Shown in pieces: positions 36,651-49,231 of a stretch of 64,000 nucleotides of DNA. Every line of letters starts with the position of its first letter. Position 1 is the stretch's first letter. The stretch is taken from NCBI GenBank assembly GCA_964030785.1, contig OZ034967.1, positions 48,829,533 through 48,893,532 of the forward strand. Direction: 5' to 3'. Made by a program: the position numbers and the translations under genes. The notes under the pieces are model-generated. The model did no database searches and was not told the DNA's origin. It saw only the letters and a program-made list of their open reading frames with translations. The DNA comes from Siderastrea siderea. Lineage: Eukaryota; Cnidaria; Anthozoa; Scleractinia; Rhizangiidae.

Positions 36651-38475
36651 GAGGGGGACATTGGGGGACTGCCAACACCGCAACACCGCAGAAAAAAATA
36701 ACGAACACCGCATCACCGCAAAAAAAGTTGACGAAACACCGACACCGCAATTTAATTTTTGTCCTACGATTTAAATGATCCAAAAACCTTCTTGGAAAAG
36801 GGAAAACGTCGTCACGTGATGTAATATTTTTCATTTAAACAAATGTCATTACCTCAGCTATTTTCCACTCAACAGATACAAATCACAAAGTCATACTGCT
36901 TTCACCTTGTGGTCTGCACGTGAATCACGCGGATACTGATGATGTCTGTATTCTTGCTGTGGCCAACATTTTGTCGTATGTACATGACGACAAAGATGAA
37001 CTGGTAACATTCCCGCTGCCCAGCGCGGTCGTGGTTGCCACGAGCTCACTTGCTTAGTTTCGCGTTTTAATGTCTTCTGGGATGATAGCGCTCCTTTATC
37101 GTCTATTAACCAAAGAATCGGGCCTAATGGATCTAATGGATTCAATCCATTAGCACAGCCTGTAATTATAAGATCCTTATCACCCTCCGACATTTAACGA
37201 GTCTCTCTCGCGAAAACCTCCGCAACCGCGACGTAGAGAGATGAAAGGACACGGAGGAAAGGGGTAGTATCAGCCCGGGGGGGGGAGGCACTCAACAAAG
37301 TTTTATACGGGGAGGCTCCGCCCCGAGGTCCAACCCCTTACCCTTTTATATACCATTTTTGATAGAAAAGGTACCCCTTTCGTATACCTTCCATTGAAAA
37401 ATGGTATCCCTTTCACATACCTACCTAAGAACACTGCATCTCTTTTCTAAACCCTTGGAAGGAAGTCTCCTTGTTGTTTTCATGTAGCGTTTAATAAATT
37501 AAAATAATACAGTTATAAGGTGCGTCTACTCGAAATATTTTAATTAAAGGCCCTTTTAAATACCTAAATGACAGATTTCCCTACCCTTTCATATACTTCA
37601 GCTCGTGAAATCCCTACACTTTCATATACCTGAAGCCTGAAAAAGGTACCCCTTTCCGGCGGAGCCTCCCAGTATGGGCTATTAGAGGGATTACCCCCCC
37701 CCCCCCGAGTATCAGTCGCTTTAATCCCCCTTCAGCGTGCTTTAACTGACCATTTAATGGACCTAATGGGAGCTAATCTAATCCAAATCTCCATATAACT
37801 GGGGTTAGAGGATCTCGGAGCTGGTTTGGATTATAGAGACTGACCTCAAGACTCTAAGAACTCTATTTTCAGTCGTGCATATATAAAGAATGCAAGGTAG
37901 CGTGTTACGAACTTACTAAATAGATTCTCTGAGCTTCGTCGGGCACTTTTTACTTTTGTTTGATCCGGCACCTAAATTTGTTTTTATACTGGTAGTTTCC
38001 CCCCCCTTTTCCCTCTTCATAAAAAAAAGCGACACAGTCGATTATGCACTCTGTTGTATGTTGCAGCCGTTTGACCACGCGCCGTGAAACACAAGGAGGC
38101 TGACTGGATCCCTGACAGTCCGCGTAGCAAAGGTCAAGTTACTTATAAATGAAAACGGAAATGGCCTGGCATTCATTGCGTGACACAGATTGTTTCCAAA
38201 AAAGGGTGATAATCGACGGTTTGACGAATACAAACAGGTTTTGACAGTTACTCGACAAGGGTAAGTCGGTCAAATGTGTCAAACAATAAACCACAACACC
38301 GTAAAGGGTCCGCAAGAAATCTTTTTTCACCGAACATCGCAGGTTTAAAATCAAAAACACCGCACACCGTACGATTTGAGATCACCGCAACACCGCGAGA
38401 TGGGATTTTATTCACCGCAACACCGCACAAAAAAACAAGCCACACCGCAACACCGCAAATCCCCATGTCCCCCTC
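36651..38475. mobile_element. GAGGGGGACAT-family element 2, CACCGCAA arrays
   Basis: The termini GAGGGGGACATTGGGG and, inverted, GAGGGGGACATGGGG are flanked by TATAAG at 36645-36650 and 38476-38481. Subterminal zones carry same-strand runs of AACACCGC at both ends (36673-36750 and about 38290-38455). Read on the minus strand they are GCGGTGTT, which aligns with the CGGTTTTT units of element 1, and the 20-25 bases inside each terminus also align. So the two are one family in opposite orientations. A 434-bp element is nested inside it. Confidence 0.8.
37274..37707. mobile_element. Nested hAT-like MITE with poly-G/C ends
   Basis: It is flanked by AGTATCAG on both sides (37266-37273 and 37708-37715), an 8-bp duplication typical of hAT elements. 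The ends are CCCGGGGGGGGG and a C run ending in G. Inner inverted blocks are GGGAGGCTCCGCC and GGCGGAGCCTCCC. 'TACCCCTTTC...ATACC' units recur inside. It is non-coding and sits within element 2, so it is the younger insertion. Confidence 0.8.
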
Positions 38476-41400
38476 TATAAGAAACGGGTTATACGACGGG
38501 TTATACGAATCACTCTAATAAAGAACGTGCACAGCTAGCTGAAACTGTATTTTTAAAACGTACAGAAACGCAACAATTACTTAACCCATTGACTCGCGTG
38601 TTTCGCATAAAATAACTTGTCTACTCAAGTTGAATTAAAACATTCTGATATAGAAAACTATGCGGGTTACGTATCAAGTATTAGGTAGAAAACAACCACG
38701 AAAACGAAAATTGCTGAAATGTATCTCAAATTTCAACTTGTTTATGCAAATTAGTCCGTGTTTACAAAACGTTGCGTTGTTTCATCACTTTTGTAAAATA
38801 GACAGAATAATCGACTAAAAGGTTTTCTAGCCAAACATTTTATTCAAATAAACAAAACATTTGCTTTCAGTAGCGAGAAACTCTAGAATTTCTTGTGTGC
38901 ATGGACACACGCATGTAACTTTTGCAGACACTTCACATGACTTAATGGTGACCGGTTGATCAAAACTGGAGCCGCTTAGCGAACAAAATTGCAAAAATCA
39001 TAGAAATCTCAACTGGATCAAACGATCAGTTACACAATTTTTAAAAGGCAAATCAGCATTTAAAAACAACATTTACCGTACTGTAGCGTTTACCCAGGTC
39101 TTGTAAAATCTCTTTGACCTCCGCAGTTCGCTTTATTTGGCTTGTGTAAATATTGCAGTTTCCCAACAGTACCTTGCGCGCCTCGCCTTTGTTCAAGTCG
39201 AGATTTCATCTCAGTGGTGGTTGGACACGGTCCGAAAGGCATGGTGGATCATTATATTAGCCAATCACGAGTAGTCTCTTAACCAGGACGAGAAGTCAAC
39301 ATGACGGCCTTTGACGGGAATATGAGCTTCACTTCTTGTCATTTTAATGCGCAATCTGTCCCCAGTGCAACTTACATTTAACAAGAATAATTAGGATTGG
39401 TGTATATCTAGATGTCTTGAAATCTATGGATCTGGTCATCTTTTGTAAGTCAAGTTTGAGGACAATTTCGTTGTAGGTGGATCGAGCAACGTGTGCTTTC
39501 ATGATATTTGTGTAGGTCTTACATTTTGAGAATTTGTAGGCTAACCCAAAAATCTAAAACCGTTTATTTTACACCAAGATCAAGATGGATAAATTTGCTT
39601 TTATAAAATCATATAGCGCCCGATAGCGCCCCTCTAGTTTGAGAATTATGCGTTGTTTAAGTTGTCGAATTTTCTCTCCAATATTACTCTCACGCTGCGA
39701 GATGTGAAAATTACCCGCGAAATATTAACGCGAGTGATCGTCTTATTTTAATTATGACAAGTATCAACAGTATTTTATGGCATCCCAATTGAGTGTTTCC
39801 CTTCTTTGTTTTGTTGTCTTTATGTTAAGAGGCAAAATGGTTTCTTCAGTCTGCTCTGTTGCCCTGTATGCAACAAACTTTCAAGAATAACATTTTGTTT
39901 GCTGAAATGACCAAAATTATTTGGGCTTTAGGGTCTTAATATATAGTCACATCATCTGTTGTGGATTGGTTTCCTAAGATCCCCTAAGCAGCAGCCTCAA
40001 GGTTCTTAACTTACAACCTCTGCGCACTGAACTACTGAGAAAGCTACAAAATCCAGTATTGATCAGTAACTCAGATAATTGGAAATTCACGGTGCTATCT
40101 TAGACATGCAAGAGAAACCAAAAATTGTTTGAGATATGAAAAATTTGAGATAGCCAATAGTAAATACGTGAGCAAGATCAACCAGGGAAAACAAAAATAT
40201 TTTCAGTTCAATATAGTTGTGAGCAGGTTGGGGGGGGGGGGGGGGTTGGGTTCAATTTAGTGGGGTCTGCTGTAAGAAATAAAATCCAGAGCTATTGAGG
40301 GAGAACTGTGAATTATTGATTGAACATCCCTTTCAATGTGTCAGTTTAGTTGTTATTAATAACAATTAGAACTATTGCGACCCATAAGAGGGTTGAGAAC
40401 TGGGAATTGATTAAATATCCCTTTTCTAATGGAACTTGCAACTTTCGCTTTCCTCATTAATCTTTTACATTGATATCAATCTGTATTTGTTTTCTACTGA
40501 ATTGTCCTCCAGGAAACAGATTTCACACCAAAATGAGTAGTCTTACTGTGTTTACATGATTATGGTACAAGTTTTTGCACCGGATCGAAAATCTTGATCT
40601 GGTACAGCAACCAGAATAAATTCGCACTGGTATGACTCGTAATGGTATGAAATCTTGTGCTGGTATCATGTAAACAAAGTTATACAGAGCCATAAGAGGG
40701 AATGAAACTCAAACCTGCATTATGTAAACACCCCTTAAGTTTCTGTTACTCGACTTAACAGGCAGACTTGGTGCCCAGTGGTGAGTCCAGACTTTCATGG
40801 AGGGTGGGGCCCAAGTTTAATGGTGGGTGAGGGGAGACAACAAAATATAAAACTTTGTGGAGTTAAATCTTGGTATTATTCTGTAGTATATTCTGACTAT
40901 AAGTAAATCGAGAAAAAAATCAGATGCTTTCTGAGTGGAGTATGCTCTTGTACACAAGCTAATCTGCGCTCTGCTTCGTTGTAGTCTGGAGTAAATGTAT
41001 AACTCCATAATTGTTTTGTTCATGTATATTGCTGTCTGTTAGTCTGTTTTATCCAGCCTTATTTTCGTTTGAACAAAAAGGAGGGATACCCTTGGACCCT
41101 CCTCTGGATCCACCATTGACTTTTCAACAAGGTAGAGGTCTGAAGTGAACAAATGAAGGACTGGGCCATTTGTAGAAATGACATTGGATGTATTGCTGTA
41201 ATGTGCTTCACTAGTTTTAAAAGGATCCAAGTTAAACAGGTTCTCTGTGACCTCGATAATTTCGTCGTGATAATCAGTGCAAAGCTCCCAACAACCCTGT
41301 ATTAAGGGTTAAAAACTATTTTCTGCTTGAGGTCCTTGTGGGTAAATGAGTCAATGCTTTCATTGAAGTAGCTGAGAAAAAAATATGGATGCACTGTATA

Positions 41401-43655
41401 TAATATTGTCACACATTCTACAGGCTGAAGAGAGCTTTGTTAAAATTTTCTAAAGACAGATTTTCATGTCCGCTGCAAAAGAAAGTGGAATTCTCGTTCA
41501 ATCACAGACTAACTTTGTCAGCATCAGTTACTTTCAAAAGCAAAACAAATTTTAAAATTAATTAATTCATATTGACAGCTAGCAATTTGAACAATAATAT
41601 TTTAATACAGCCTTGTTTAGCTAAGCTGTGAAAGTATCATTTCAGACAAGCCCTTCAGGATTACTACATCCTGCATCAACAGTATTTTTGAGAAACAGAA
41701 GCTTTTGGACACCCTGGAAGTTAAAGGACTGTTAATGCTGTAAAATGAACATTCGTAAGATTTTTATGACACGTACTCGACGCATATCCATCGGGCAAAA
41801 CTTACAATGTCACACAACTGTAGCAATTACAAGACCTCGGAAAGCCAGGCATTTGTGTTTTCACTTTCGATGATTGGAAATAAGTCCTTCATGGCCCAAG
41901 AGGCTATTCATGGTAAGATGTTTGCACATATAAGTTACTAAAGAGGCCTATTCCTGATAAACCCGGTATTGAAGTCTCCACGTGTACCGTTCGCGTTCAA
42001 TCGATCAACCCATGAAACCAGCTGTTAAAATGTTACATCAAATATTCCGATGTATTTAAACAAAGGATAACTAGACCACAAGAATCGGAGAAACTTCCAT
42101 CTTTGTTATTTGCAGCTCTTGTAGTTGAATGTGTTTTAGCTCTTCGAGATGCGCACAGTACGAAGGTTCATTGCAACTGAGCTCGAATCGATCGGTAGCC
42201 CCATCATGCTTTGCGAACCGTGTCCAACCACCACTGATTTCATCTGGTATACAACAATTTCCCATGATTACGCGGGGAGTTCAATTGTGCCTCCTCGGGT
42301 TTTCCAAAACCCTGCAGGGGCAATAAAGGAATATCAATCTATTTATTTCTTGATAGATGCGTTTTTGTTGCTTTGATGGTGTGAGGTGTGAAAATAGACG
42401 ACTTTTAGGCATAAATTTAAAAAAAGAGGTAGGGATTAGTAACGAAAGTTAAGTCAGTGAGGGGTGCTAACAAAGGAAAAGGATATTATCCACTAATTGC
42501 AATTATATTGACGGCTAGTTGGAAGAAAATATATTCCGTATTCACAGGAAGTCCACAATAGTTGAGAAAAGGAATAATAAATAAAATTGAAATTATCAAC
42601 TTGCATACGTTGTTCGTTTCCTGTGGTTTTCGTTTGTGTGCAGCATCAAGCTCATAGATGCTAGCAATAGTACCGTAGTCGTCAGCTGAGCTGTTTTATG
42701 CGCGAGCAGATCTGAGTTATGCTAATGTTTTTAAGCTTATATAAAAATACTACAAGGGGAGCAGCTTTTTTACAAAGTAGTTTGAACACACTTTGCGAAA
42801 TCGCCTTGAACTCGTTTCTTATTCGCCTCCTTGCAACCAAAATTGTCACAAACGAAAGCTGGATAATTCTTGAACACTCTTACCTGTCATAATTCTCAGA
42901 AGAAACGATTTCTTGGCAGAATTTTAGCTTTCTTTCGGCTGTTTACTATGAGTTTTTCCTTTCGTCAGAGCTGTGACCAGTTACCACGGCACAGACGCGT
43001 CAGATTTTGGCGCCATCAAGTGCAAATCAGCAACCCTCCCTCCCCCACAAAGATCTCTTCGCACGACTGGAAATAAAATTACAACCCGCTTATTTTTATT
43101 TAATAGCTTGTTTAATTAATTAGAAAGGGAACTTTAAGGAGTTATAGCTGTTTTATAGAGTTATAGAGTACCTAATGAATTTGATCGCGCGGTAAGCAAG
43201 TTGTAAGTAATTGACATTTCTGGCCGCTTTTTGACGAGAAACTTTGAATTTTTTTTTTGAATGGAAGGAGCCCAACAAACAGAGCGAAATTTTCAACCAA
43301 TCATCGGCTCGCTTTTGAGACGTCAATACGTCGTTATATTGACGTCTCAAAAACAAACGAGAGAAACTGAGAATCGTGATACTAAAAGGAATCATCGTGA
43401 CCGTTCGACGTGACAGGCTATGTTTTAAATATTTAGGTAAATTGGCTAACCCCTTCAGTAATCAAAAAGTAACGTTCGCATTCTAGAAAGTGTGGCGCAT
43501 GGTGTCAGCAACAAAGCTTTTTGATAATTAATTATGGGATGATTTACCACAAATACCATTTTTTTTCAGTTCTAAAAATAAAAATGCCAACTTCAATTTA
43601 AAAAATTTGAAAAAAACGTTGAGCCCCAGCTCATTCTGCCTGCCTGCCAACTTAC

Positions 43656-44150
43656 CCCCCCCCCCCCCCGGGGGTACCCCTTCATATAGCCTATACAGGG
43701 ACGTACCGCAGGACAGGGTATGGTTTTTGGCCTCTCTCTCCTGAACACGATATATAAGTTCATGTGAGTCTGTCTTAGACAGGTCTGAACTTGACCTAAA
43801 CAGGATTTGGTTGCAGGATTGTGGTCTCTAAATGTGGCTTATACAATATTCAGCAGCCCTAAATCGGAGACGTTTACCGGTTCTTAAAACCCGTTTTTAA
43901 ATTGTATTGTGGAAAACAAGAGAGTGTATGTTTTGTCGTGTGTCCTAAACAGGCTCCTAAAATAGAGGTTTTGTATTTTAGGGCCTCTTTTGTCCAAAGC
44001 AGGGTCAGGGCTTCAGACACTCAGTGGCGCCCCTACACCCAGACGTGGGTCAAATGCCCCTTGACCCCAGGCAACCTACCTACCCACCCAGTTATCTTGA
44101 TACCTGTACACCCAATGACTGACAAAGTTACCTGCATGTTTACTTGCCCA
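43656..44150. mobile_element. Old poly-C/G-ended element fragment in A intron 1
   Basis: It begins with a C run and GGGGGTACCCCTTCATATAG and contains CAGGACAGGGTATGGTTTTT and repeated 'CCTAAACAGG' units. The same element is present at the equivalent place in gene B (50880-51240), so it predates the duplication. It resembles the body of coral hAT-type elements, but I cannot place a right end. Confidence 0.55.
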
Positions 44151-46616
44151 CCTATCTAATTGCCTATCCACTGTGCTGAAATAAAGGCTGTCTGTCTGTC
44201 TGATCAATTGGTACATCTCCTCACTTAGGCACTTACATTGTAAAGCCATTTTCCTACGCCAGGAGCCCAAGTTTCTGTCTGTGTCTTCAGGGGGAAAAGG
44301 GCCTTTTTCCGCGTTAAAATAAGTGCAGCAAATACATCGTCTAACTGTGAAACTTTGATTTTCCTTTTCAGTTAACAACGCCGGCATGACACTCTTCTCT
44401 ATTTTTTAATGCATCCCGATGGAGCTGATGAGGAATGTTTTTGAAGTGAATTACTTTGGCACGGTAGGTTTGACCAAAGCTGTGATTCCATTTATGAAAA
44501 CAACAGAGAGCGGGCATATTGTTAACATCAGCAGCCATGCTGGAGTGGTTGGCTTTCCAGGCGCCAAAATTTACTCTTCATCAAAGTTTGCCGTAGAAGG
44601 ACTGACTGAATCTTTGGCACCTTCCCTCCACCAGTTTAATATCAGGTACTTAACGAGCGGGACTAGAATTGACGTCATGCTGTTTTGGAGGCTTTTGTCA
44701 ATGTTAATGTAGCAATGTAATGTCCCCAATAGTTATGTCATGTCCATAGTCTAAGCCATAATTTAGCTGAGGGAGACGATAGCCCCGAGGAAAAAAAGAG
44801 GTGTACGGGAGGTGGGAGAAGAGGGGGCGGCAAGTGGAATTTCCAAGGTTGTGGGAAGAGAGAGAAACGGGGAAAAAAAATACGCAACATTGCGCAATTT
44901 TTCGCCATCGAAAAAATGTAAAAAGACGGGCTGAGCCGACAAAAATAGGGCGGAAACCGGGATTAAAGGGTACGGGAGGCGGGAGGTTAAAGCCCCTTTG
45001 TCAAATTACTATGATGTAGCGTTGCGTTAATGGTGATGATGGTGATATAACTGATAATGATGGTGAAATTGGAATAGGTCGTTTAATGGCATTAGTACAA
45101 GAAAAAGCGTGCATTCTCTCGTCACTTTTCACAAAAGAAAATTCGGCAAAAAAATCTTCCTTTTTTGTTTCCCAGGTGTACACTCATTGAACCAGGCCCC
45201 GTTGACACTCCAATGAAGGACGCCTCGTTGTTTTCTGAAGGAGTGGACCCTACAATAGCCGACCAGAAAACCCGTCTGATTAAAGAAAGGGCTCTTTCCA
45301 GATTAGGCGAGTACGGGGCCCAACCGGAAAAGGTGTTGAGCGCGAAGGAAGTGGCAGAAAATGTAAAGGAAGTGATCCTGTGTGAAAACCCCCACTTCCA
45401 GTACCAAACAAATAAGCATTACAACCCTGATGAAATCGCAGCTAAGCTGGCTGACATAACGGGCAACAAGTCGGTTGATATAATTACCAAACGATTCTGC
45501 GCAGAGTAAGATCAAAGGCTCACGACTACGGGAATGCTCTTCGTTTTATTAACTTTTTCAGTCTCAAATTAGATATAAATGTATCTGTAATTTTCGGCCT
45601 AACAACTCTTTGTTGTTTTGTTTTCAGTTCACAATTTTTTGGTACAAAATGTGATTTAAGTCATTCTTGCCGTGTTTCTGCTTACAATGTGTTGCAGATT
45701 GTAAAGAATGAAATGACTTTTACCACAAATTCAATTGTTTCTTCAGTTGTACTGATGATGTCCATACGAATGAATGAGTCACAAGTAAAGAAAATCTCTC
45801 TCAACCGTTTAGTGTCTGAAATGACTTGATTTGTTGCAGCTCGGGATTTTGAGCGTACATCATTCAGTATTAGTTGATCACGTGATTTTTTGTCCTGCTC
45901 AGAGTGTTACATATGGACTATGTGAAGAATTTAATCCCTTTTGCTGCTCACTTTAAAATGCCACAAAACTCTGCGAGGAAAGCATTTTATTTTTTACTAT
46001 GTAGCTAGATTTTGAACCAGATTCGATTGTAAATTGCACAGTATTTTGCTGTTTTGCGGATTCGTTCAAAATTTTTTCTTGCTTCTTTTGCTTTCCTTTT
46101 TCTCTCCCTTTTTATTCTCTTTGTCTTCTACCCTTTATCCCCTTTCTCTCCACTGGAAAAGTTTTGGCGTCAGCCCTTCAAAAAACCTGGAAATGGAACA
46201 TTGATCAACTGCACCCAAAATTGGACACGTTTTTCTTCTGGAATAGTTCTGCCAGAATTTGGTTGATATTCAAAATGGACACATGTATGGATAGATCTGT
46301 CCTTGCTGTGTTAGCTGCTTGTCAAGACAATCTGGTGTTGTCAGAAAATGATGATGTCACAAGTGGTTCAATGTCTAGGTTTCAAATGTCGAGAAAAGTC
46401 GACTTTTGCAGCGAAAGAGTTACCTAAACTACCTAAAATCGTTTATCATGGCAAGTTTTACTCATTTGAGACTGATTTTGGTAGGTAATCAGATTCAATA
46501 AAAAAAAAAAACATTTGCAACAAGATGTCCTTTTTTATTAAGTAACAGTTTGAAAAGCCGAAAGGCACATTTATATTAAAGAAAACGTTAATGTAATGGT
46601 TCTCTTTTGTTCCAGG

Positions 46617-46763
46617 CTCCAGTTGTTCAAAAGTTGGATAGCACCATCCACCGGTTAAATCACTATCCAGTGGATAAGCGTTAGGGAAACCAATTGCGTT
46701 ATCCCCTGGATACAGATTTATCTGGCGGCTAGCGCTATTCAATTAACGTTTGAACAACTGGGG
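46617..46763. mobile_element. Palindromic MITE, CTCCAGTTGTTCAAA termini
   Basis: CTCCAGTTGTTCAAA at the left is mirrored by TTTGAACAACTGGGG at the right, with further inner pairing of 'ATCCAGTGGATAA' blocks. Direct CCAGG repeats flank it (46612-46616 and 46764-46768), though these could be part of a longer terminus. It lies 1.1 kb beyond the stop codon of gene A. Confidence 0.75.
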
Positions 46764-47606
46764 CCAGGACACTATACTAACGCAGTGAAGCCAGTAGTAA
46801 ATATCTTTGGCTAAGGATGGCCAGGATGGAAATGTATTTTTGTGCAAAAATACGCTCTCCTCCCCTAGCGTTTTGTATGCGAGCGAAAGCACGTAATCAT
46901 AACAAAATTCTCGGGACATAGTCCCTTCAAACCACTCCCAGCACAAGTTTTCAATTATTTCTCATAGTTGTAGCCATGACCTACAAGAAAAGTCTCTCTC
47001 ATCTCTTTACTTCGGAAATGACTTTTTTTCATCGTCGGGTTGTTTACCATTTACATGGACAAACAGGTTGGTCCAGGTTTTGTGCAATTTGGAACTAATT
47101 TGACTATTGGCACAGGGCCTGGGACTTGAGAAGAAAGTAAATGGAACAAAAGTTGCCGTTTGCATATTCCAGTTGGAAATTTTGTACTCCGTGTCAAGAA
47201 ATTCTATTTATTTTGGCAATTTTCCTGTCACGCAAAACATTTACAGTCCAACCGAAATCAGTTCCTGAGTTTTGTTGTTAATGGTTGACAACACCCCGTG
47301 TTAGCTACTTGTAAACATAATTTATCTCCAACTTGTTCAAACTGTTACAGCCCGTCGCACCCGATCTGGAAGAGTAGTTAAGAAACGTGAGAGACTGGAC
47401 TTGTGACTATGATTAACCCTACCCTACCCTAGTAAGTTAGCTTTGTAAGTCACATGCCCTTGTTCGCGTCTTTGTAGCTCGAAAATCGAAAGTGCTGTAA
47501 TCCCGCTCCGACGTCTAAGTTGTATATCGATGTCTAATGGCCATTAAACGTTGTGTTCAAGAGGAAAGCTGGGTTTCGTCGAGTTTCCTAACACAAATAC
47601 ATGATA

Positions 47607-48049
47607 TTCCGACTTGGTCATCGCCAATTACCAACTCCGTGAGAATAAACAAACAGTCTTGAAGATTGGAAGACCTATGAATGTTCTCAATACTTTTAAG
47701 AATTTCAGTCACCTACACAAAACAGGTGGCGCCCAATTTCAGTGACGTGACTCAATCCCGAGTTCTGTGGTGACGTCTTTTTCGTGAGTCTTGGACTGAG
47801 TAAAATCCTCCAGTTTCTTTATCATTCGAGTGAAGTTGAGGCTATTGACTAGTACCAGGAGTACCCTCATTTGGTGGCCACGTTTTCAGTTTTTGCAATT
47901 TGGGGTGTGGATTTCGTTCAAGGAACTATTATGGACGAAAGGACTGAACATTGCGTGCTTATTGATTATTGAAGGACGTGGGCTTTTGTACGTAAACAGC
48001 TGACAAGCGTTGTGTAACGCAACCGGAGTAGTTCAGGGTGGTGTAGAAG
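47607..48049 (+). promoter_or_regulatory. Shared upstream region of C' and C
   Basis: About 430 bases before the C' start codon match the region before gene C (54783-55075 plus 56290-56436). The last 140 bases, with GTGTGGATTTCGTT, GCGTGCTTAT, GTAAACAGCTGACAAGCG and GTGTAACGCAAC, are the best conserved. No TATA box is evident. As the only conserved non-coding block next to this exon, it is a reasonable place for the promoter, but the function is inferred. Confidence 0.4.
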
Positions 48050-48317
48050 ATGGCTCCAAAAATTGTGCTGATTTCTGGTTGTTCCAGCGGCATAGGACTC
48101 GCTACTGCTTTGTTTCTTACCAAAGATGCCGAGAAACGTTTTAATATCTCATTGTGGCAATGAGAAATCTGGCCAAAAAAAGGCCAACTGGAGGAAGAAG
48201 GCAAGAAGTGTCTTGGAGAAACTCTGATTATAAAGCAGCTCGATGTGTGTTCAGATGACTTGGTGGACAAGGTTGTCAAAGAAGTGATAGCCCAAGAAGG
48301 ACGAATTGACGTTCTAT
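48050..48317 (+). pseudogene. Orphan SDR exon 1 (C'), two frameshifts
   Basis: It matches exon 1 of gene C: MAPKIVLISGCSSGIG, ATALFL, DAEKRF. After KRF the sequence is scrambled (TTTAATATCTCATTG where C has TTTAAAGTCTACG) and the frame is lost. An extra A in GCCAAAAAAAGG shifts it again. The donor end (GACGTTCTAT|GTGAGG) is preserved. No exon 2 or 3 follows before gene B, because the unit stops in intron 1. It cannot make an SDR. Confidence 0.85.
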
Positions 48318-49231
48318 GTGAGGAATGCATAGACAATATTAAAAAAGAAAGATGCCTTTGACAGTTTTTTTTTTCTGGTCGTTCATTTGCCACTGCTTGC
48401 CCTTTTAATACTATGTCGATCAGTTATTTAAAATCAGCTTGTGTGTTGTTGCATATGTAACTGCTTGGCGAAAAAAGGTGGAAAGAGTGGTGGTGGTTTT
48501 GCCTTTATTAGTTAGTTTTCCTCATATACTTAGGTGAATTACAGTAAAAAGAAAGTGAATTTCATTTTCTTCCTCATTAGGTGAACAAAGTGATCGTGCC
48601 CTCAAAATGTACACGATCGCACCATTACGATTCTGTAAGGTCCCATTTATATGAAAAAACTTTGTCTCGCCCCCCCCCCCCAACCCACCCCCGACATGTG
48701 GAAACTTTACCGAGCGTGTATATGATGCTAGCCGAGTAAAGGTTGACCCTACGTAATTATTCCGAAGTCTTCCTGTGATAGTCGTGGCCTCAGCTCATCA
48801 TTTTCCTTAGATTTGTTCGTTCATCCGGTCACTCTAGGCTCTGTTTGGGCGTTTTTAATCCAAAATACTGAGACGTTACGTAGACTGCGTTGCAGCTGGA
48901 CGTGTCACTCAGAACCTAGATCCGGTGGTTTAGACTGTCTGAAACACAGGCTAACGTTACGCGACACACGGCGCGCCAAAAATTCTCCCGAGTAAGCGAG
49001 TCAAAACTGGAAATCGTTCTCCCGCCTGCGACTGAATAATTTGCGTGAATTTCTATCGCCATTTTGGAAGGTATTTTTTATTGTTTCTTTTCTATGTGCA
49101 TGATTTTTTCGTCCTCAAAACGTTTTGCAGGAATAATTGTTTTTTGTCTTTGCCCAATACCCTCCCTCGTGAACAATAAACTCTTTCGTGTGTAGTAACG
49201 CAGCAGTGATTGTCGAGTTTGTCCCCCAAAG

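Larger units (their letters stand above)
35841..42320. other. Insertion-rich part of gene A intron 1
   Basis: This roughly 6.5-kb stretch has no counterpart in intron 1 of gene B, which passes directly from the sequence matching 35835 to that matching about 42330. It contains element 2 (36651-38475) and, beyond 38.5 kb, AT-rich DNA with a poly-G run at about 40231-40246. I see no gene in it. Confidence 0.6.
35111..45509 (+). pseudogene. RDH8-like SDR, copy A, nonsense codon in exon 2
   Basis: Three exons: 35111-35378, 44372-44645 and 45176-45509, with phases 1 and 2 as in B. Exon 1 encodes MAPKIVLITGCSSGIG, the Rossmann cofactor motif, and ends in DVL + I. Exon 2 opens with NNAG but has TAA at 44407-44409, where B has GAA for Glu101. 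Beyond it the NYFG, ISS and YSSSK catalytic motifs are intact, and exon 3 reads through to KRFCAE. There is also an extra Leu in exon 1 (HALTMRNL against HATMRNL in B). Intron 1 is about 9 kb, swollen by insertions; B has 2 kb. The poly(A) signal of B (AATAAA) is AATGAA here. A promoter-proximal MITE adds to the impression of a dead gene. A truncated 101-residue product without the active site is the alternative. Confidence 0.8.
33193..48490. repeat. Segmental duplication, upstream unit (gene A + C')
   Basis: The sequence from GTGGTTTTGCCTTTATT at 33193 matches that at 48493. The homology continues through exon 1 of A, the two ends of its intron 1, exons 2 and 3, the 3' flank, and a promoter and exon 1 of the second gene type. 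It stops inside what corresponds to intron 1 of gene C, at about 48490. Insertions unique to this unit make it longer than its partner. Confidence 0.75.

Noticed and set aside
38290..38470. CRISPR-like array (CACCGCAA repeats)
   Set aside because: The repeats are 8 bp without regular unique spacers, and they are the subterminal array of a DNA transposon in a eukaryotic sequence.
46458..46946. Minus-strand open frames near 46.5-46.9 kb
   Set aside because: They run through a palindromic MITE and its flanks. There is no domain and no paralogous conservation as coding sequence.
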